64,000 bases of DNA from Bosea sp. F3-2 (GTDB taxonomy: Bacteria; Pseudomonadota; Alphaproteobacteria; Rhizobiales; Beijerinckiaceae): assembly GCF_008253865.1 (NCBI RefSeq), contig NZ_CP042331.1, positions 744,001 to 808,000 on the forward strand, read 5' to 3'. The position numbers and the translations under genes were made by a program. The notes beneath the pieces were generated by a model. The model saw only the letters and a list, made by a program, of their open reading frames with translations. It searched no databases and had not been told where the DNA came from. Below are positions 7,844-17,184 of this stretch, one piece after another; position 1 is the stretch's first letter; each line of letters begins with the position of its first letter.

Positions 7844-8623
7844 GTGCGTATCGCCACCTGGAACGTCAATTCGGTCCGCCAGCGTCTCGGCCATTTGCTC
7901 GATTTCCTGAAGGAGGCCGAGCCGGACGCGCTCTGCCTGCAGGAGATCAAGTGCCTCGACGCCGATTTCCCGCGCGCCGAGATCGAGGCGGCCGGCTGGC
8001 AGGTCGAGACTCACGGCCAGAAGACCTTTAACGGCGTCGCGATTCTCAGCCGCTCCCGCCTGGAGGATGTCCGGCGCGGTCTGCCCGGCGATGATGGCGA
8101 CGAGCAGGCGCGTTATCTCGAAGGCGTTCTGCCGTTCGGCGACGGTGTGGTGCGGCTGGCCTCGATCTATCTGCCGAACGGCAACCCGCCCAACACGGAG
8201 AAGTACCCCTACAAGCTCGGCTGGATGCAGCGGCTGACGGCCCATGCCCGCATGCTGCTGGAGCAGGAGGAGCCGCTGGTGCTGGCCGGCGACTACAACG
8301 TCATCCCCGAGCCGCGCGACGCCCGTGACCCGGCGGCCTGGGTCAGCGACGCGCTCTTCCTGCCGCAGACACGTGCCGCCTTCCGTGGCCTGATCAATCT
8401 CGGGCTGACAGAGGCCGTGCGCAGCGCGACCGATACGGGTGGGCTCTACACCTTCTGGGATTATCAGGCCGGCGCCTGGCAGCGGAACAACGGCATCCGC
8501 ATCGACCATCTGCTGCTCTCGCCACAGGCGGCCGACAGGCTCGCGGGCGTGAGGATCGCCAAGCATGTCCGCGGCTGGGACAAGCCGTCGGATCATGTGC
8601 CGGTGATGGTGGAGCTGAACTGA
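7844..8623 (+). CDS. xth: Exodeoxyribonuclease III
   Basis: This Mg-dependent AP endonuclease and 3'-exonuclease acts in base excision repair. The 259-residue product has the full set of EEP-fold motifs: ATWNVNS at the N-terminus, CLQEIK with the metal-binding Glu (about 33-38), GVAILSR, LAGDYNV with the catalytic Asp and Asn (about 147-153), FWDYQAGAW and RIDHLLLS. It ends with SDHVPVMVEL carrying the catalytic His. I chose the GTG at 7844 because CGGAG lies 6 nt upstream and the family begins right at RIATWNVNS. The upstream ATG at 7793 has no ribosome-binding site. Confidence 0.95.
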   Translation: MRIATWNVNSVRQRLGHLLDFLKEAEPDALCLQEIKCLDADFPRAEIEAAGWQVETHGQKTFNGVAILSRSRLEDVRRGLPGDDGDEQARYLEGVLPFGDGVVRLASIYLPNGNPPNTEKYPYKLGWMQRLTAHARMLLEQEEPLVLAGDYNVIPEPRDARDPAAWVSDALFLPQTRAAFRGLINLGLTEAVRSATDTGGLYTFWDYQAGAWQRNNGIRIDHLLLSPQAADRLAGVRIAKHVRGWDKPSDHVPVMVELN

Positions 8624-8663
8624 GCTGTGTGCAGCGATCCTGCGGATGATTGCGGAGGCGCCT

Positions 8664-8954
8664 ATGCTGAAGGTTATTGCTCAGGACTTCATGAAGCTCA
8701 AAGCCCTCGGGCTCGTCAGGCCGCTCTACCGAGAGCTCGTTGAGAAGACCCGCCAGGAGCCGCTCTGCATCTCCTACGATCTTTTTGTCGACCAGAAGGA
8801 TCCGGGGCACTTCATCTTCATCGAGGAGTGGCCGGATCGGGCGGCGCTGGACGGCCATTGCCGGAGCGAGCACTTCACCCGGCTGGTGCCCCTGATCAAC
8901 CGGCACCAGAGGCAAGACTGCATCATCACCCTGATGGATTCATTCGGCGCATAG
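8664..8954 (+). CDS. Small ABM-domain protein (putative quinol monooxygenase)
   Basis: This 96-residue protein has the dimeric alpha-beta-barrel fold of antibiotic-biosynthesis-monooxygenase-type proteins such as YgiN. The family features seen are LKVIAQDFMKL at the start, the central CISYDLFVDQKDPGHFIFIE and EEWPDRAALDGH, and a late SEHFTRLVPLI. Members oxidise quinols or simply bind small molecules, so the substrate cannot be named. ATG 8664 is preceded by GGAGG. The gene lies 40 nt after xth and may share its transcript. Confidence 0.82.
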   Translation: MLKVIAQDFMKLKALGLVRPLYRELVEKTRQEPLCISYDLFVDQKDPGHFIFIEEWPDRAALDGHCRSEHFTRLVPLINRHQRQDCIITLMDSFGA

Positions 8955-9069
8955 GGCAGGTTTCCTGGCGTCGTGCCGGTCGCGCTGCTGTCGAGCAAGC
9001 GCATTTCCGTTGGTGCAGAGCGCTCCGCCCGTAAGGGCCGCGAAGGCCCGATGAAGCCGAAGGAAACAC

Positions 9070-9171
9070 ACCGTGATTCCGGGCCTGACCCGGAATCCAT
9101 CGTAACGCGCTCGAGCCCTAAGATGGATTCCGGATCAGCGCCGCCAAGGCGGCTTGTCCGGAATGACGGCG
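9070..9171. repeat. Palindromic intergenic repeat, family B, copy 2
   Basis: This copy has the same arms as the family B element at 2197, here starting CCGTGATTCCGGGC and ending GTCCGGAATGACGGC. It lies between two converging genes (8954 and 9194). Confidence 0.85.
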
Positions 9172-9193
9172 CGTTTCCGTCGAAAGCAGCCGC

Positions 9194-10162
9194 TCAGTTC
9201 TGGCCGCTGTTGCTATTGCCGCTGTTGCTGCTGCGCGAGCTCGCCATCTGCTGGCGCTCGACAAGGGCCAGCGCCGCTGAGCGATCGGCAGCCGATGCCG
9301 CGGCGAAGGCGGCGGCGTGACGCTCGATGATCCAGGATTCGCGCGCCGGGTCGGCACCCTCGCGGGCCATGGCAAGCCACATCAGGCCGAGCACCGGCTG
9401 ACGTGGCACGCCCTCGCCGCCGCGCAGCAGCATCTCGCCGAAAGCGGCACGCGCCGGCGCATGCCCCTTCTCGGCAGCGAGCTTCATCCAGCGCGCCGCC
9501 TGGCGTGGGTCGCGATTGGCGCCCTGCCCGGTCATGTAGAGACGGCCGAGATTGTACTGGCCGTCCGGGTCGCCGAAATACGAGGCGGCGTAGTGGAACA
9601 TGTCGAAGGCCCGGTCGGGATTGGGCTTCACATAGCTGCCCTTGATGCCGTCGGCGAAATAGCCGCCCAGCGCGACGAAGGCACTGCCGACGATGCGGCC
9701 CTCGGCCGTGCCCGGAATGGCGTCGGCGTTCTCGTCCGCGATCTTCGAGAAATACTCGAAAGCCTTGAGATCATTAGTCGGAACGCCCTCACCTCCGGCA
9801 TACATCCGGCCTAGCTTGTACTGCGCGGTGAGGTGCCCCTGCGAGGCGGCATATTCGAGCGCGCGAACGGCGCCGACCTTATCGCCGGCCGAGGAATCGC
9901 GCATCCAGGCCCGCAACGCATCGCGCGCGCTGCTGAAGGGCACGAGCGGCAGCGCCGTATGCGCCGTCGGCGTATTGGGGGCGGGAGCGACGACCGCAGC
10001 TCCGGGAGCGCCCGACACGGAATCGCCCGGCTCCGGCAGCGCGGCGCCCGGGATCGAGCGCGGCGGCACCGGCTTTCCGCCTGCGAAGTCCTGAGCCCAG
10101 GCGGCCTGCTGGCCGCCCAGGAACAGGAACAGGCATGCTATGGTCGAGCTAGATATCCGCAT
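9194..10162 (-). CDS. Secreted Sel1-repeat (ExoR-like) protein
   Basis: This 322-residue periplasmic protein is built from Sel1-type helical repeats. A signal peptide (MRISSSTIACLFLFLGGQQA, cleavage near AWA-QD) is followed by a Pro/Ala-rich linker. Sel1 repeats run from about residues 110-270, for example AQYKLGRMYAGGEGV, AFVALGGYFADG, GQYNLGRLYMTGQGA and ARAAFGEMLLRGGEGV. The C-terminus is Ser/Asn-rich. Layout and size resemble rhizobial ExoR, the periplasmic inhibitor of the ChvG/ExoS kinase, but no partner kinase is in the window, so a regulatory role is inference. The ATG lies 14 nt inside the end of ilvD, so the two are probably translated from one message. Confidence 0.85.
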   Translation of the reverse strand: MRISSSTIACLFLFLGGQQAAWAQDFAGGKPVPPRSIPGAALPEPGDSVSGAPGAAVVAPAPNTPTAHTALPLVPFSSARDALRAWMRDSSAGDKVGAVRALEYAASQGHLTAQYKLGRMYAGGEGVPTNDLKAFEYFSKIADENADAIPGTAEGRIVGSAFVALGGYFADGIKGSYVKPNPDRAFDMFHYAASYFGDPDGQYNLGRLYMTGQGANRDPRQAARWMKLAAEKGHAPARAAFGEMLLRGGEGVPRQPVLGLMWLAMAREGADPARESWIIERHAAAFAAASAADRSAALALVERQQMASSRSSNSGNSNSGQN

Positions 10163-11879
10163 AGCAATGGGTTTCGGCCGCCCCTCCTGGATGGGTGACT
10201 GCGCCGCCCTTGGCGGAGCCAACCGTCTGCGCGTATTTCCATAGCGCGCCGGAGTTGTAGTCGGTTTTCCTCGGTTTCCAGCCCTTACGACGCTCTTCAA
10301 GTTCGGCATCAGAAAGGCGGACTGCGAGCTTTCCTGTGATGGCGTCCAATTCGATGATATCGCCGTCGCGGATCAGGCCGATCGGGCCGCCGACAGCGGC
10401 CTCCGGGCCGACATGGCCGACGCAGAACCCGCGGGTCGCTCCGGAGAAACGGCCATCCGTGATGAGCGCGACCTTGTCGCCCATGCCCTGGCCGTAGAGG
10501 GCGGCGGTCGTCGCCAGCATCTCGCGCATGCCGGGGCCGCCCTTCGGGCCCTCATAGCGGATGACGAGGACGTCGCCTTCCTTGTAGCTGCGCTCAGTGA
10601 CGGCCTTGAAAGCGTCCTCCTCGCAGTCGAAGCAGCGGGCCGGGCCAGTAAAGACCAGCTTGTCCTCGGGCATGCCGGCGATCTTCACGATCGCGCCTTC
10701 CGGTGCGAGATTGCCCTGCAGGCCGACGACGCCGCCGGTCACGGTGATCGGCTTGTCGGCGCGGTAGACCACGTCCTGCTGGTCGTTCCACTTCACCGAG
10801 GCCATGTTCTCGGCGATGGTGCGGCCGGTCACGGTCATGCAGTCGCCATGGAGATAGCCGGCATCGAGCAGGCTCTTCATCACCAGCGGGATGCCGCCGA
10901 CCTCGAACATGTCCTTGGCGACGTATTTCCCGCCCGGCTTCAGGTCGGCGATATAGGGCGTCTTCTTGAAGATCTCGGCGACCTCGAAGAGATCGAAGTC
11001 GATGCCGCATTCATGCGCGATCGCCGGCAGGTGCAGTGCGCCATTGGTCGAGCCGCCGGTAGCGGCAACGACCATCGCGGCGTTCTCCAGCGCCTTGCGG
11101 GTGACGATGTCGCGCGGGCGGATGTTCCGCGCGATCAGCTCCATCACCATCTCGCCGGCAGTGTAGCAGAAGGCGTCGCGCATATCGTAGGGCGCCGGCG
11201 CGCCGCAGCTATAGGGCAGCGCCAGGCCGATCGCCTCGGCGACGGTCGCCATGGTGTTGGCGGTGAACTGCGCGCCGCAGGAGCCCGCCGAGGGGCACGC
11301 GACCTCCTCGAGTTCCTTCAGGTCCTCGTCGGACATGGCGCCGACCGAATGCTTGCCGACGGCCTCGAAGACGTCCTGCACCGTGACCGGACGGCCCTTG
11401 AAGGTGCCGGGCAGGATCGAGCCGCCATAGATGAAGATCGACGGCACGTTGAGGCGGACCATGGCCATCATCATGCCGGGCAGTGACTTGTCGCAGCCGG
11501 CGAGGCCGACGAGCGCGTCATAGCAATGGCCGCGCATGGTCAGCTCGACCGAGTCGGCGATGACCTCGCGCGAGGCCAGCGACGACTTCATGCCCTGGTG
11601 GCCCATGGCGATGCCGTCGGTGACGGTGATGGTGCAGAATTCGCGCGGCGTACCGCTGGCCGAAGCCACGCCCTTCTTCACCGCCTGGGCCTGGCGCATC
11701 AGTGAGATGTTGCAGGGCGCGGCCTCATTCCAGCAGGAGGCGACGCCGACGAAGGGCTGCGCGATCTGCTTCGCGGTCATGCCCATCGCATAATAATAGG
11801 AGCGGTGCGGGGCCTTGGCCGGGCCAACGCTCACATGGCGGCTCGGCAACCTCGACTTGTCGAACACACGCGTATCCAT
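10149..11879 (-). CDS. ilvD: Dihydroxy-acid dehydratase
   Basis: IlvD dehydrates 2,3-dihydroxy-isovalerate and 2,3-dihydroxy-3-methylvalerate to the 2-keto acids in valine and isoleucine synthesis. It is a cytosolic Fe-S enzyme. The 576-residue product has the family motifs VGVASCWNEAAPCN with a cluster Cys, GLAGCDKSLPGMMMAM (about 122-137), the Fe-S Cys region PSAGSCGAQFTANTMA (about 196-211), GGSTNGALHLPA and DGRFSGATRGFCVGH. ATG 11879 is chosen; an in-frame GTG two codons earlier (11885) is also possible. Its last 14 nt overlap the Sel1-repeat gene. Confidence 0.97.
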   Translation of the reverse strand: MDTRVFDKSRLPSRHVSVGPAKAPHRSYYYAMGMTAKQIAQPFVGVASCWNEAAPCNISLMRQAQAVKKGVASASGTPREFCTITVTDGIAMGHQGMKSSLASREVIADSVELTMRGHCYDALVGLAGCDKSLPGMMMAMVRLNVPSIFIYGGSILPGTFKGRPVTVQDVFEAVGKHSVGAMSDEDLKELEEVACPSAGSCGAQFTANTMATVAEAIGLALPYSCGAPAPYDMRDAFCYTAGEMVMELIARNIRPRDIVTRKALENAAMVVAATGGSTNGALHLPAIAHECGIDFDLFEVAEIFKKTPYIADLKPGGKYVAKDMFEVGGIPLVMKSLLDAGYLHGDCMTVTGRTIAENMASVKWNDQQDVVYRADKPITVTGGVVGLQGNLAPEGAIVKIAGMPEDKLVFTGPARCFDCEEDAFKAVTERSYKEGDVLVIRYEGPKGGPGMREMLATTAALYGQGMGDKVALITDGRFSGATRGFCVGHVGPEAAVGGPIGLIRDGDIIELDAITGKLAVRLSDAELEERRKGWKPRKTDYNSGALWKYAQTVGSAKGGAVTHPGGAAETHCYADI

Positions 11880-12168
11880 CGCCACTCGTCCCGTCCCCCG
11901 ACCCGCACGGCGCGAAGATGTGCCACGCCATGCCCGCCGGGAGCAATCGGCGCCCCCGAAACCCCTCCCGCGGCCCGGAATCGTTCCCGAGCCGACGCGT
12001 TAGTTCCAATTTGAATATATCTCAGGGACTTAACGCCCTGTTTTGCTGGGCGTCGTTTGTGGCGGCTTCGCGGCGATCGCGGCAGTCGAGATAGCGCTGG
12101 GCGCCGATCTCACCGGCGTGTTGCGCCGATGTCACAAAGTTGAGCGCGGCAGCTGACGCAGCGGCCGC

Positions 12169-12750
12169 TCACAGCACCATGGGAAGGACGAAGAAGCCGC
12201 CGACGATGATGGCGACGAGCGCGAGCGCCGTCATCGGCAGATGCTTTTCGATGAAGATGCGGATGTCATCGCCATAGAAGCGCAGGGCCACCGCGATCAT
12301 CAGGAAGAAGGTCGTGCGCGAGACGACCATGCCAACGGTGAACTTCCACAGATCGAAATGCAGGAAGCCCGACATGATCGTGACGATCTTGAACGGAATC
12401 GGCGTCAGGCCCTTGGTGACGAGCACCCAGAACCAGTAGTCCTGCGAAGAAGCGATCAGGTGCGCGGCCTTGTCCTGCAGGCCGTAGATGCCGATCAGCC
12501 AGGCGCCGAGCGATTCATAGAGCAGCGCCCCGATGGCATAGCCGAGATAGCCGCCGAGCACGGCGCCGAGCGAGCAGATGCCGGCATAAAGCCAGGCACG
12601 ATCCGGCCGCGCGATGCACATTGGAATCAGCAGCGGGATCGGCGGAAGCGGGCTGACCGAGCTTTCAACGAAGGTGATGGCGAAGAGCAGCCAGGGGGCA
12701 GCGGGATGGGAGGCGTATGAAACGCACCAGTCATAAGCTCGCTTGAGCAT
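12169..12750 (-). CDS. YqaA/DedA-superfamily membrane protein
   Basis: This 193-residue inner-membrane protein belongs to the VTT (DedA/YqaA) superfamily, members of which are thought to move lipids or carrier lipids across the membrane. It has several hydrophobic segments (about 15-50, 55-90, 120-150 and 165-193). The superfamily's re-entrant motifs are visible: FVESSVSPLPPIPLLIPM (about 27-44), LGGYLGYAIGALL and TKGLTPIPFKIVTIMSGF (about 113-130). ATG 12750 gives the usual MLKRAYDW start, although its ribosome-binding site is weak. It lies 290 bp upstream of ilvD on the same strand. Confidence 0.85.
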   Translation of the reverse strand: MLKRAYDWCVSYASHPAAPWLLFAITFVESSVSPLPPIPLLIPMCIARPDRAWLYAGICSLGAVLGGYLGYAIGALLYESLGAWLIGIYGLQDKAAHLIASSQDYWFWVLVTKGLTPIPFKIVTIMSGFLHFDLWKFTVGMVVSRTTFFLMIAVALRFYGDDIRIFIEKHLPMTALALVAIIVGGFFVLPMVL

Positions 12751-12920
12751 GGGTTCTGAACAGCCGGTCCTTGTACCGCCACGCATTCTGCATGGCGGAT
12801 TTGCGTCAGGCGCATCTAAGCGGGGTCCGCGAGAGATTGCCAGTCCTCTCTTGGATCAACGTCATTTTGACGACAAAGGCGTGACCGGATTGCGTCGCGG
12901 GAGCCCGCCACCCGCGGTGG

Positions 12921-13010
12921 CGTCATTGCGAGGAGCGTCAGCGACGAAGCAATCCAGGAGCGGCAGAGCTCTACGTCTCCCTGGATTGCTTCGCTACGCT
13001 CGCAATGACG
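12921..13010. repeat. Palindromic intergenic repeat, family D, copy 1
   Basis: CGTCATTGCGAGGAGCGTCA with GAAGCAATCCAG on the left matches CTGGATTGCTTCGCTACGCT with CGCAATGACG on the right, giving a hairpin of about 90 nt. Copy 2 is at 25724. It fills most of the space between valS and the YqaA-like gene. Confidence 0.85.
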
Positions 13011-13026
13011 GCTCGTTTAGCGCCCA

Positions 13027-15846
13027 TCACGACAGCCGCGCCAGAGCCTCTGCGATCTTGAGCTTGCGGGCTTGCGCCGCAGCCTTGCGTTCACGGTTCT
13101 CCTCGACGATCTCCTCCGGCGCGCGGGCCATGAAATCGGGGTTGCCGAGCTTCTTCTCGACCACCGCGATGTCCTGGTCGAGCTTGCCGAGTTCCTTGGT
13201 CAGGCGCGTCCGCTCCGCGTCGAGGTCGATCAGGCCGGCCAACGGCAGTGCCGCCACCTCGCCGCGCACGATGATCTGCGCCGATTGCGCGGGAGCAGCC
13301 GTCTCGAAGGCGATGTCGGAGACGCGCGCCAGCCGCTCGATCATCGGTTGCCAGCTCTCGATCGTCGCCCGCGTCGCAGCGGAGGCGTTGACGAGGACGA
13401 GCGGCGCCTGCGTACCGGCCGGGACGTTGACCTCCGAGCGCACCGAGCGGATGTCGGAGATGAGATCGACGACGAAGCCGATCTCCGCCTCGGCCGTCGC
13501 ATCCTTGAGCGCCGACAGATCGGGCCAGCGGGTGAGGCAGACCAGCGAGGCGTCGCCCACCGCCAGCTTCCGCGGCGCGCCGGCGTCGGCCTTCTGCGTC
13601 CAGAGTTCCTCGGTCAGGAACGGCATGAAGGGGTGGAGCAACTGGCAGATCAGGTCGATGACGTAAGCGACCGTCGCCTGCGTCTCGACCTTCGCCGCGG
13701 CATCGACACCCTCGCCCTGCAGCACCGGCTTGGCGAGCTCCAGATACCAGTCGCAGAACTGGTTCCAGACGAAGCGGTAGGCCGCGCCCGCCGCCTCGTT
13801 GAACTTGAAGGTCGGAATGCCGGCCGCGACCTCCTCGGCCGCCTGCGCCGCCTCGCTGAGGATCCAGCGGTTGAGCGGCTGCTTGACGGCGACGGGGTCA
13901 AAGCCTTCCGCTCGCGCGCACCCGTTGAGCTCGGCGAAGCGTGCAGCGTTCCAGATCTTGGTCGCGAAGTTGCGGTAGCCCTCGACGCGCGAGGTGGCGA
14001 GCTTGATGTCGCGGCCCTGCGCGGCCATGGCGGCCAGCGTGAAGCGCAGTGCGTCGGCGCCGTATTTGTCGACGAGCGTCAGCGGATCGATGACGTTGCC
14101 CTTCGACTTCGACATCTTCGCGCCCTTCTCGTCGCGAACGATGGCGTGGATGTAGACGTCCTTGAACGGCACCTCATCCATGAAGTTGAGGCCCATCATC
14201 ATCATGCGGGCGACCCAGAAGAAGATGATGTCGAAGGCGGTGACCAGCGTCGCCGTCGGGTAATAGTGCTTGAGCTCCGGCGTCTCCTCCGGCCAGCCCA
14301 GCGTCGAGAACGGCCAGAGCGCCGAGGAGAACCAGGTGTCGAGCACGTCCTCGTCGCGCGTGAGCGCGACGGTGTCGCCGTAATGCGCCATCGCCAGCGT
14401 CTGCGCCTCGGCTTCCGACTCGGCGACGAAGACCTCGCCGTCGGGCCCGTACCAGGCCGGGATCTGATGGCCCCACCAGAGCTGACGCGAGACGCACCAG
14501 GGCTCGATGTTCTCCAGCCAGTCGTAATAGACCTTGGTCCAGTTCTCGGGCGTGAACCTGGTGCGCCCGTCCTGCACCGCCTTGATCGAACGCTGCGCGA
14601 GCGGCTTGACGTCGACATACCACTGGTCGGTCAGCCAGGGCTCGATGACGACATCCGAGCGGTCGCCATGCGGCACGGTGTGGGCATGCGGCTCGATCTT
14701 CGCGAGCAGGCCGCGCTCGGCCATCATCTCGACGACGCGGCGGCGCGCGACGAAGCGATCGAGGCCGTCGAGCGCGAGCGTCTCGGCTTCCGGCTTGGAG
14801 CCGGCCAGAAAATCCTCGTTGCCGGCGAGCAGGATGCGCGCCTCGCTGTCGAGGATGTTGACGACGTCGAGCTTGTGGCGCTTGCCGACTTCGAAGTCGT
14901 TGAAGTCATGGGCCGGGGTGATCTTGACCGCACCGGTGCCCTTCTCCGGGTCGGCATAGTCGTCGGGCACGATCGGGATGATACGGCCGACCAGCGGCAG
15001 CACCGCATTGCGGCCGATCAGATGGCCGATCTTTTCGTTGTCGGGGTGAACGGCGACGCCGGTATCGCCCAGCATCGTCTCGGGGCGCGTCGTGGCGACC
15101 GTGATGAAGGTCGAGGCGTCGTCCGGGTCATAGGCCACACCTTCGAGCGGATAATTGAAATAGTAGAGATGGCCGTTCGGATCGCGACTCAGCACCTTGT
15201 CGAGCTTGCCCGCGTCGAAGGCTTCCTCGCCGCCGCGCTGCCATTTGAACGAGCCGGTCTTCTCGATCTGCAGGACCTCGAGGTCCGAGATCGCGGTCTG
15301 GAATTTCGGGTCCCAGTTCACCAGCCGCTTGGCACGATAGATCAGCCCCTGCTTGTGCAGGCCGACGAAGACCTTGAGGACGGCGGCCGACAGCCCCTCG
15401 TCCATGGTGAAGCGCTCGCGCGACCAGTCGCAGGACGCGCCGAGACGGCGGAGCTGATTGAAAATCGTCCCGCCGGACTCCTCCTTCCACGTCCAGACCT
15501 CGGCCAGGAAGGCCTCGCGCCCCATCGAGCGGCGGTCGGTGCGGTTCTCGGCGGCGAGCTTGCGCTCGACGACCATCTGCGTCGCGATGCCGGCGTGGTC
15601 GGTGCCGGGCTGCCAGAGCACGTCCTTGCCGCGCATGCGCTCGAAGCGGCAGAGCACGTCCTGCAGCGTGTTGTTGAGGGCGTGGCCCATATGCAGCGAG
15701 CCGGTGACGTTCGGCGGCGGGATCACGATGCAATAGGGCTCGGCGCCGGCCGCGGCACCCCTGCCCGCCTTGAAGGCTTCAGCCTCGTCCCAGGCCTTGC
15801 TGATCCGGGCCTCGACGGCTGCCGGCTCGAAAGTCTTGTCCATCAT
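13027..15846 (-). CDS. valS: Valyl-tRNA synthetase
   Basis: ValS charges tRNA-Val with valine and edits mischarged threonine. It is a class I synthetase of 939 residues. The Rossmann signature is PPPNVTGSLHMGHALN (about 43-58) with HMGH as the HIGH motif, and the second signature is KMSKSKG (about 538). A CP1 editing domain lies between them. The anticodon-binding domain (FNEAAGAAYRFVWNQFCDWY) is followed by the C-terminal coiled coil typical of ValS, from about residue 870 (LDAERTRLTKELGKLDQDIA). Two adjacent ATGs exist; the first (15846) has GAG 7 nt upstream. Confidence 0.97.
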   Translation of the reverse strand: MMDKTFEPAAVEARISKAWDEAEAFKAGRGAAAGAEPYCIVIPPPNVTGSLHMGHALNNTLQDVLCRFERMRGKDVLWQPGTDHAGIATQMVVERKLAAENRTDRRSMGREAFLAEVWTWKEESGGTIFNQLRRLGASCDWSRERFTMDEGLSAAVLKVFVGLHKQGLIYRAKRLVNWDPKFQTAISDLEVLQIEKTGSFKWQRGGEEAFDAGKLDKVLSRDPNGHLYYFNYPLEGVAYDPDDASTFITVATTRPETMLGDTGVAVHPDNEKIGHLIGRNAVLPLVGRIIPIVPDDYADPEKGTGAVKITPAHDFNDFEVGKRHKLDVVNILDSEARILLAGNEDFLAGSKPEAETLALDGLDRFVARRRVVEMMAERGLLAKIEPHAHTVPHGDRSDVVIEPWLTDQWYVDVKPLAQRSIKAVQDGRTRFTPENWTKVYYDWLENIEPWCVSRQLWWGHQIPAWYGPDGEVFVAESEAEAQTLAMAHYGDTVALTRDEDVLDTWFSSALWPFSTLGWPEETPELKHYYPTATLVTAFDIIFFWVARMMMMGLNFMDEVPFKDVYIHAIVRDEKGAKMSKSKGNVIDPLTLVDKYGADALRFTLAAMAAQGRDIKLATSRVEGYRNFATKIWNAARFAELNGCARAEGFDPVAVKQPLNRWILSEAAQAAEEVAAGIPTFKFNEAAGAAYRFVWNQFCDWYLELAKPVLQGEGVDAAAKVETQATVAYVIDLICQLLHPFMPFLTEELWTQKADAGAPRKLAVGDASLVCLTRWPDLSALKDATAEAEIGFVVDLISDIRSVRSEVNVPAGTQAPLVLVNASAATRATIESWQPMIERLARVSDIAFETAAPAQSAQIIVRGEVAALPLAGLIDLDAERTRLTKELGKLDQDIAVVEKKLGNPDFMARAPEEIVEENRERKAAAQARKLKIAEALARLS

Positions 15847-15992
15847 CACATCGCTCGAACGCAGAAAGGCCGGGGAACCTGCCCCGGCCGGAAGATCACA
15901 GGCCAAAAGGTCTCGTGCCTTAAGAGCGCATGCGTAGGGCGCCCGTCAACGTTTTCGATGACAGGTGACCGCCAGCCTTGCGCCGAGGCGGC

Positions 15993-16520
15993 TCAACCCA
16001 GGTTCGACTGCAGGAACCAGAGCGACTTGTCGAGCGCGCGCGAATAGGCCGTCAGGATGTCGGCGGAGTCGACGTCGCCCGCCTCGTCGCAGGCGTCGAC
16101 TGCTTCGCGAACCTTGTTGCCGGCGTCGGCATAGCGCTCGATCAGCGCATGGAGATGGTCCTGAACCGAGACGATCTCGGTTGGATAGGCCTTGAGCGAC
16201 GTCGCCTTGGCCGTCGTCTGGGTGGTGCCGAGCGCGATCCCGCCGAGCTGGGCGATGCGCTCCGCGACCGTATCGACATGCTCGTCGAGTTCGTCGCGAA
16301 AACCGTCCAGCATCAGATGCACGCCGATGAAGCCCGGCCCCTTCAGATTCCAGTGCGCCTGCTTGGTGACCAGCGCCAGGTCGATGCCGTCAGCGAGTCG
16401 TTCGTTGAGCAGCCCGACGACCTTCGTCTTGGTGTTCGAAGCGAGATCGATCTTGCTCGATTTGACGATCTTTGCGGATGCGGAGGTCTTCGGCGCAGTC
16501 TTCGTGGCAGGCTTGGCCAT
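15993..16520 (-). CDS. dps: Dps-family ferritin-like DNA-protection protein
   Basis: Dps forms a dodecameric shell that oxidises and stores iron and protects DNA in starvation and oxidative stress. The 175-residue product has a Lys/Ala/Thr-rich N-terminal tail (residues 1-25), which in family members binds DNA. The Dps four-helix bundle follows. The ferroxidase residues are visible in KQAHWNLKGPGFIGVH (about 54-69) and MLDGFRDELDEHVDTVAERI (about 71-90). ATG 16520 has AGGGGGA upstream. The gene stands between valS and popZ, which are often closer neighbours in this order, and is divergent from a PNPOx-fold stress gene. Confidence 0.95.
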   Translation of the reverse strand: MAKPATKTAPKTSASAKIVKSSKIDLASNTKTKVVGLLNERLADGIDLALVTKQAHWNLKGPGFIGVHLMLDGFRDELDEHVDTVAERIAQLGGIALGTTQTTAKATSLKAYPTEIVSVQDHLHALIERYADAGNKVREAVDACDEAGDVDSADILTAYSRALDKSLWFLQSNLG

Positions 16521-16694
16521 GGCAAATCCCCCTGAGCGGAAAACGACAAAGGAAAGCGCGCCGAGAACAGCGCGTCGCGCCACTTCTTACGCGCGGGTGG
16601 AGCCATTGTTCCCTCGCCAGGCCTGAACGCCCGAGGGAACCTGCCACGCAGCGATCCGTTGCATCCAAGACAGCTGCAACAGGGAGAATCCGGC

Positions 16695-17177
16695 ATGTCC
16701 CGCAATGATCAGGATCGCGTCTGGGATCTCGTCGACTCGATCAAATTCGCCATGCTCGTGACCCATGACGGCAATGCCGACGAGCTTCGGGCGCGCCCGA
16801 TGCATGCCCATGGCAAGCGCGAGGAAGACACCATCTACTTCCTGACGGATCGCCGCCATCACACCGATGAGGAGATCCAGATCAACGACAATGTCTGTCT
16901 CGCCTTCTCCGACCCGAGCAGACACCGCTATCTGTCGATCAGCGGCACGGCCATGGTGGTCGATGATCGCGCTCGTGTGCTGGCGCTGTGGGAACCGAGC
17001 AACAAGGCGTTCTGGGACGATGAGAACGATCCCAACATCCGCGTGATGCGCGTGCGGCCCGCCATGGCCGAGTTCTGGGACAGCCCCGGCAAGATCGTCA
17101 CCAGCGTCAAGATGGCTGCCGCGGCTCTGACCGGCTCGAAACCCGAACTCGGAGAGCACCGCAAGGTCACCCTCTAA
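16695..17177 (+). CDS. Pyridoxamine-5'-phosphate-oxidase-fold protein (general stress protein 26-like)
   Basis: This 160-residue split-barrel flavin-binding protein belongs to the group called general stress protein 26. Family marks are VWDLVDSIKFAMLVTHDG near the N-terminus, ELRARPMHAH (about 34-43), IYFLTDRRHHTDEEIQINDN, the strand YLSISGTAMVVDD (about 90-102), then LWEPSNKAFWDD and MRVRPAMAEFWDSP. Members bind FMN or FAD; the substrate is unknown. ATG 16695 has GGGAGA upstream. It is divergent from dps (174 bp between the starts), which suggests a shared stress response but does not show it. Confidence 0.88.
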   Translation: MSRNDQDRVWDLVDSIKFAMLVTHDGNADELRARPMHAHGKREEDTIYFLTDRRHHTDEEIQINDNVCLAFSDPSRHRYLSISGTAMVVDDRARVLALWEPSNKAFWDDENDPNIRVMRVRPAMAEFWDSPGKIVTSVKMAAAALTGSKPELGEHRKVTL

Positions 17178-17184
17178 GGCTCTG

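Noticed and set aside
12033..12053. Hairpin ACGCCC...GGGCGT as a terminator
   Set aside because: The stem is only 6 bp with a weak T run, and there is no gene ending upstream on the plus strand.
13072..16047. Nearly 1000-codon plus-strand open frame opposite valS
   Set aside because: It is antisense to a complete ValS with both synthetase motifs; its sequence is low-complexity Arg/Asp/Leu/Val typical of a GC-rich shadow frame.
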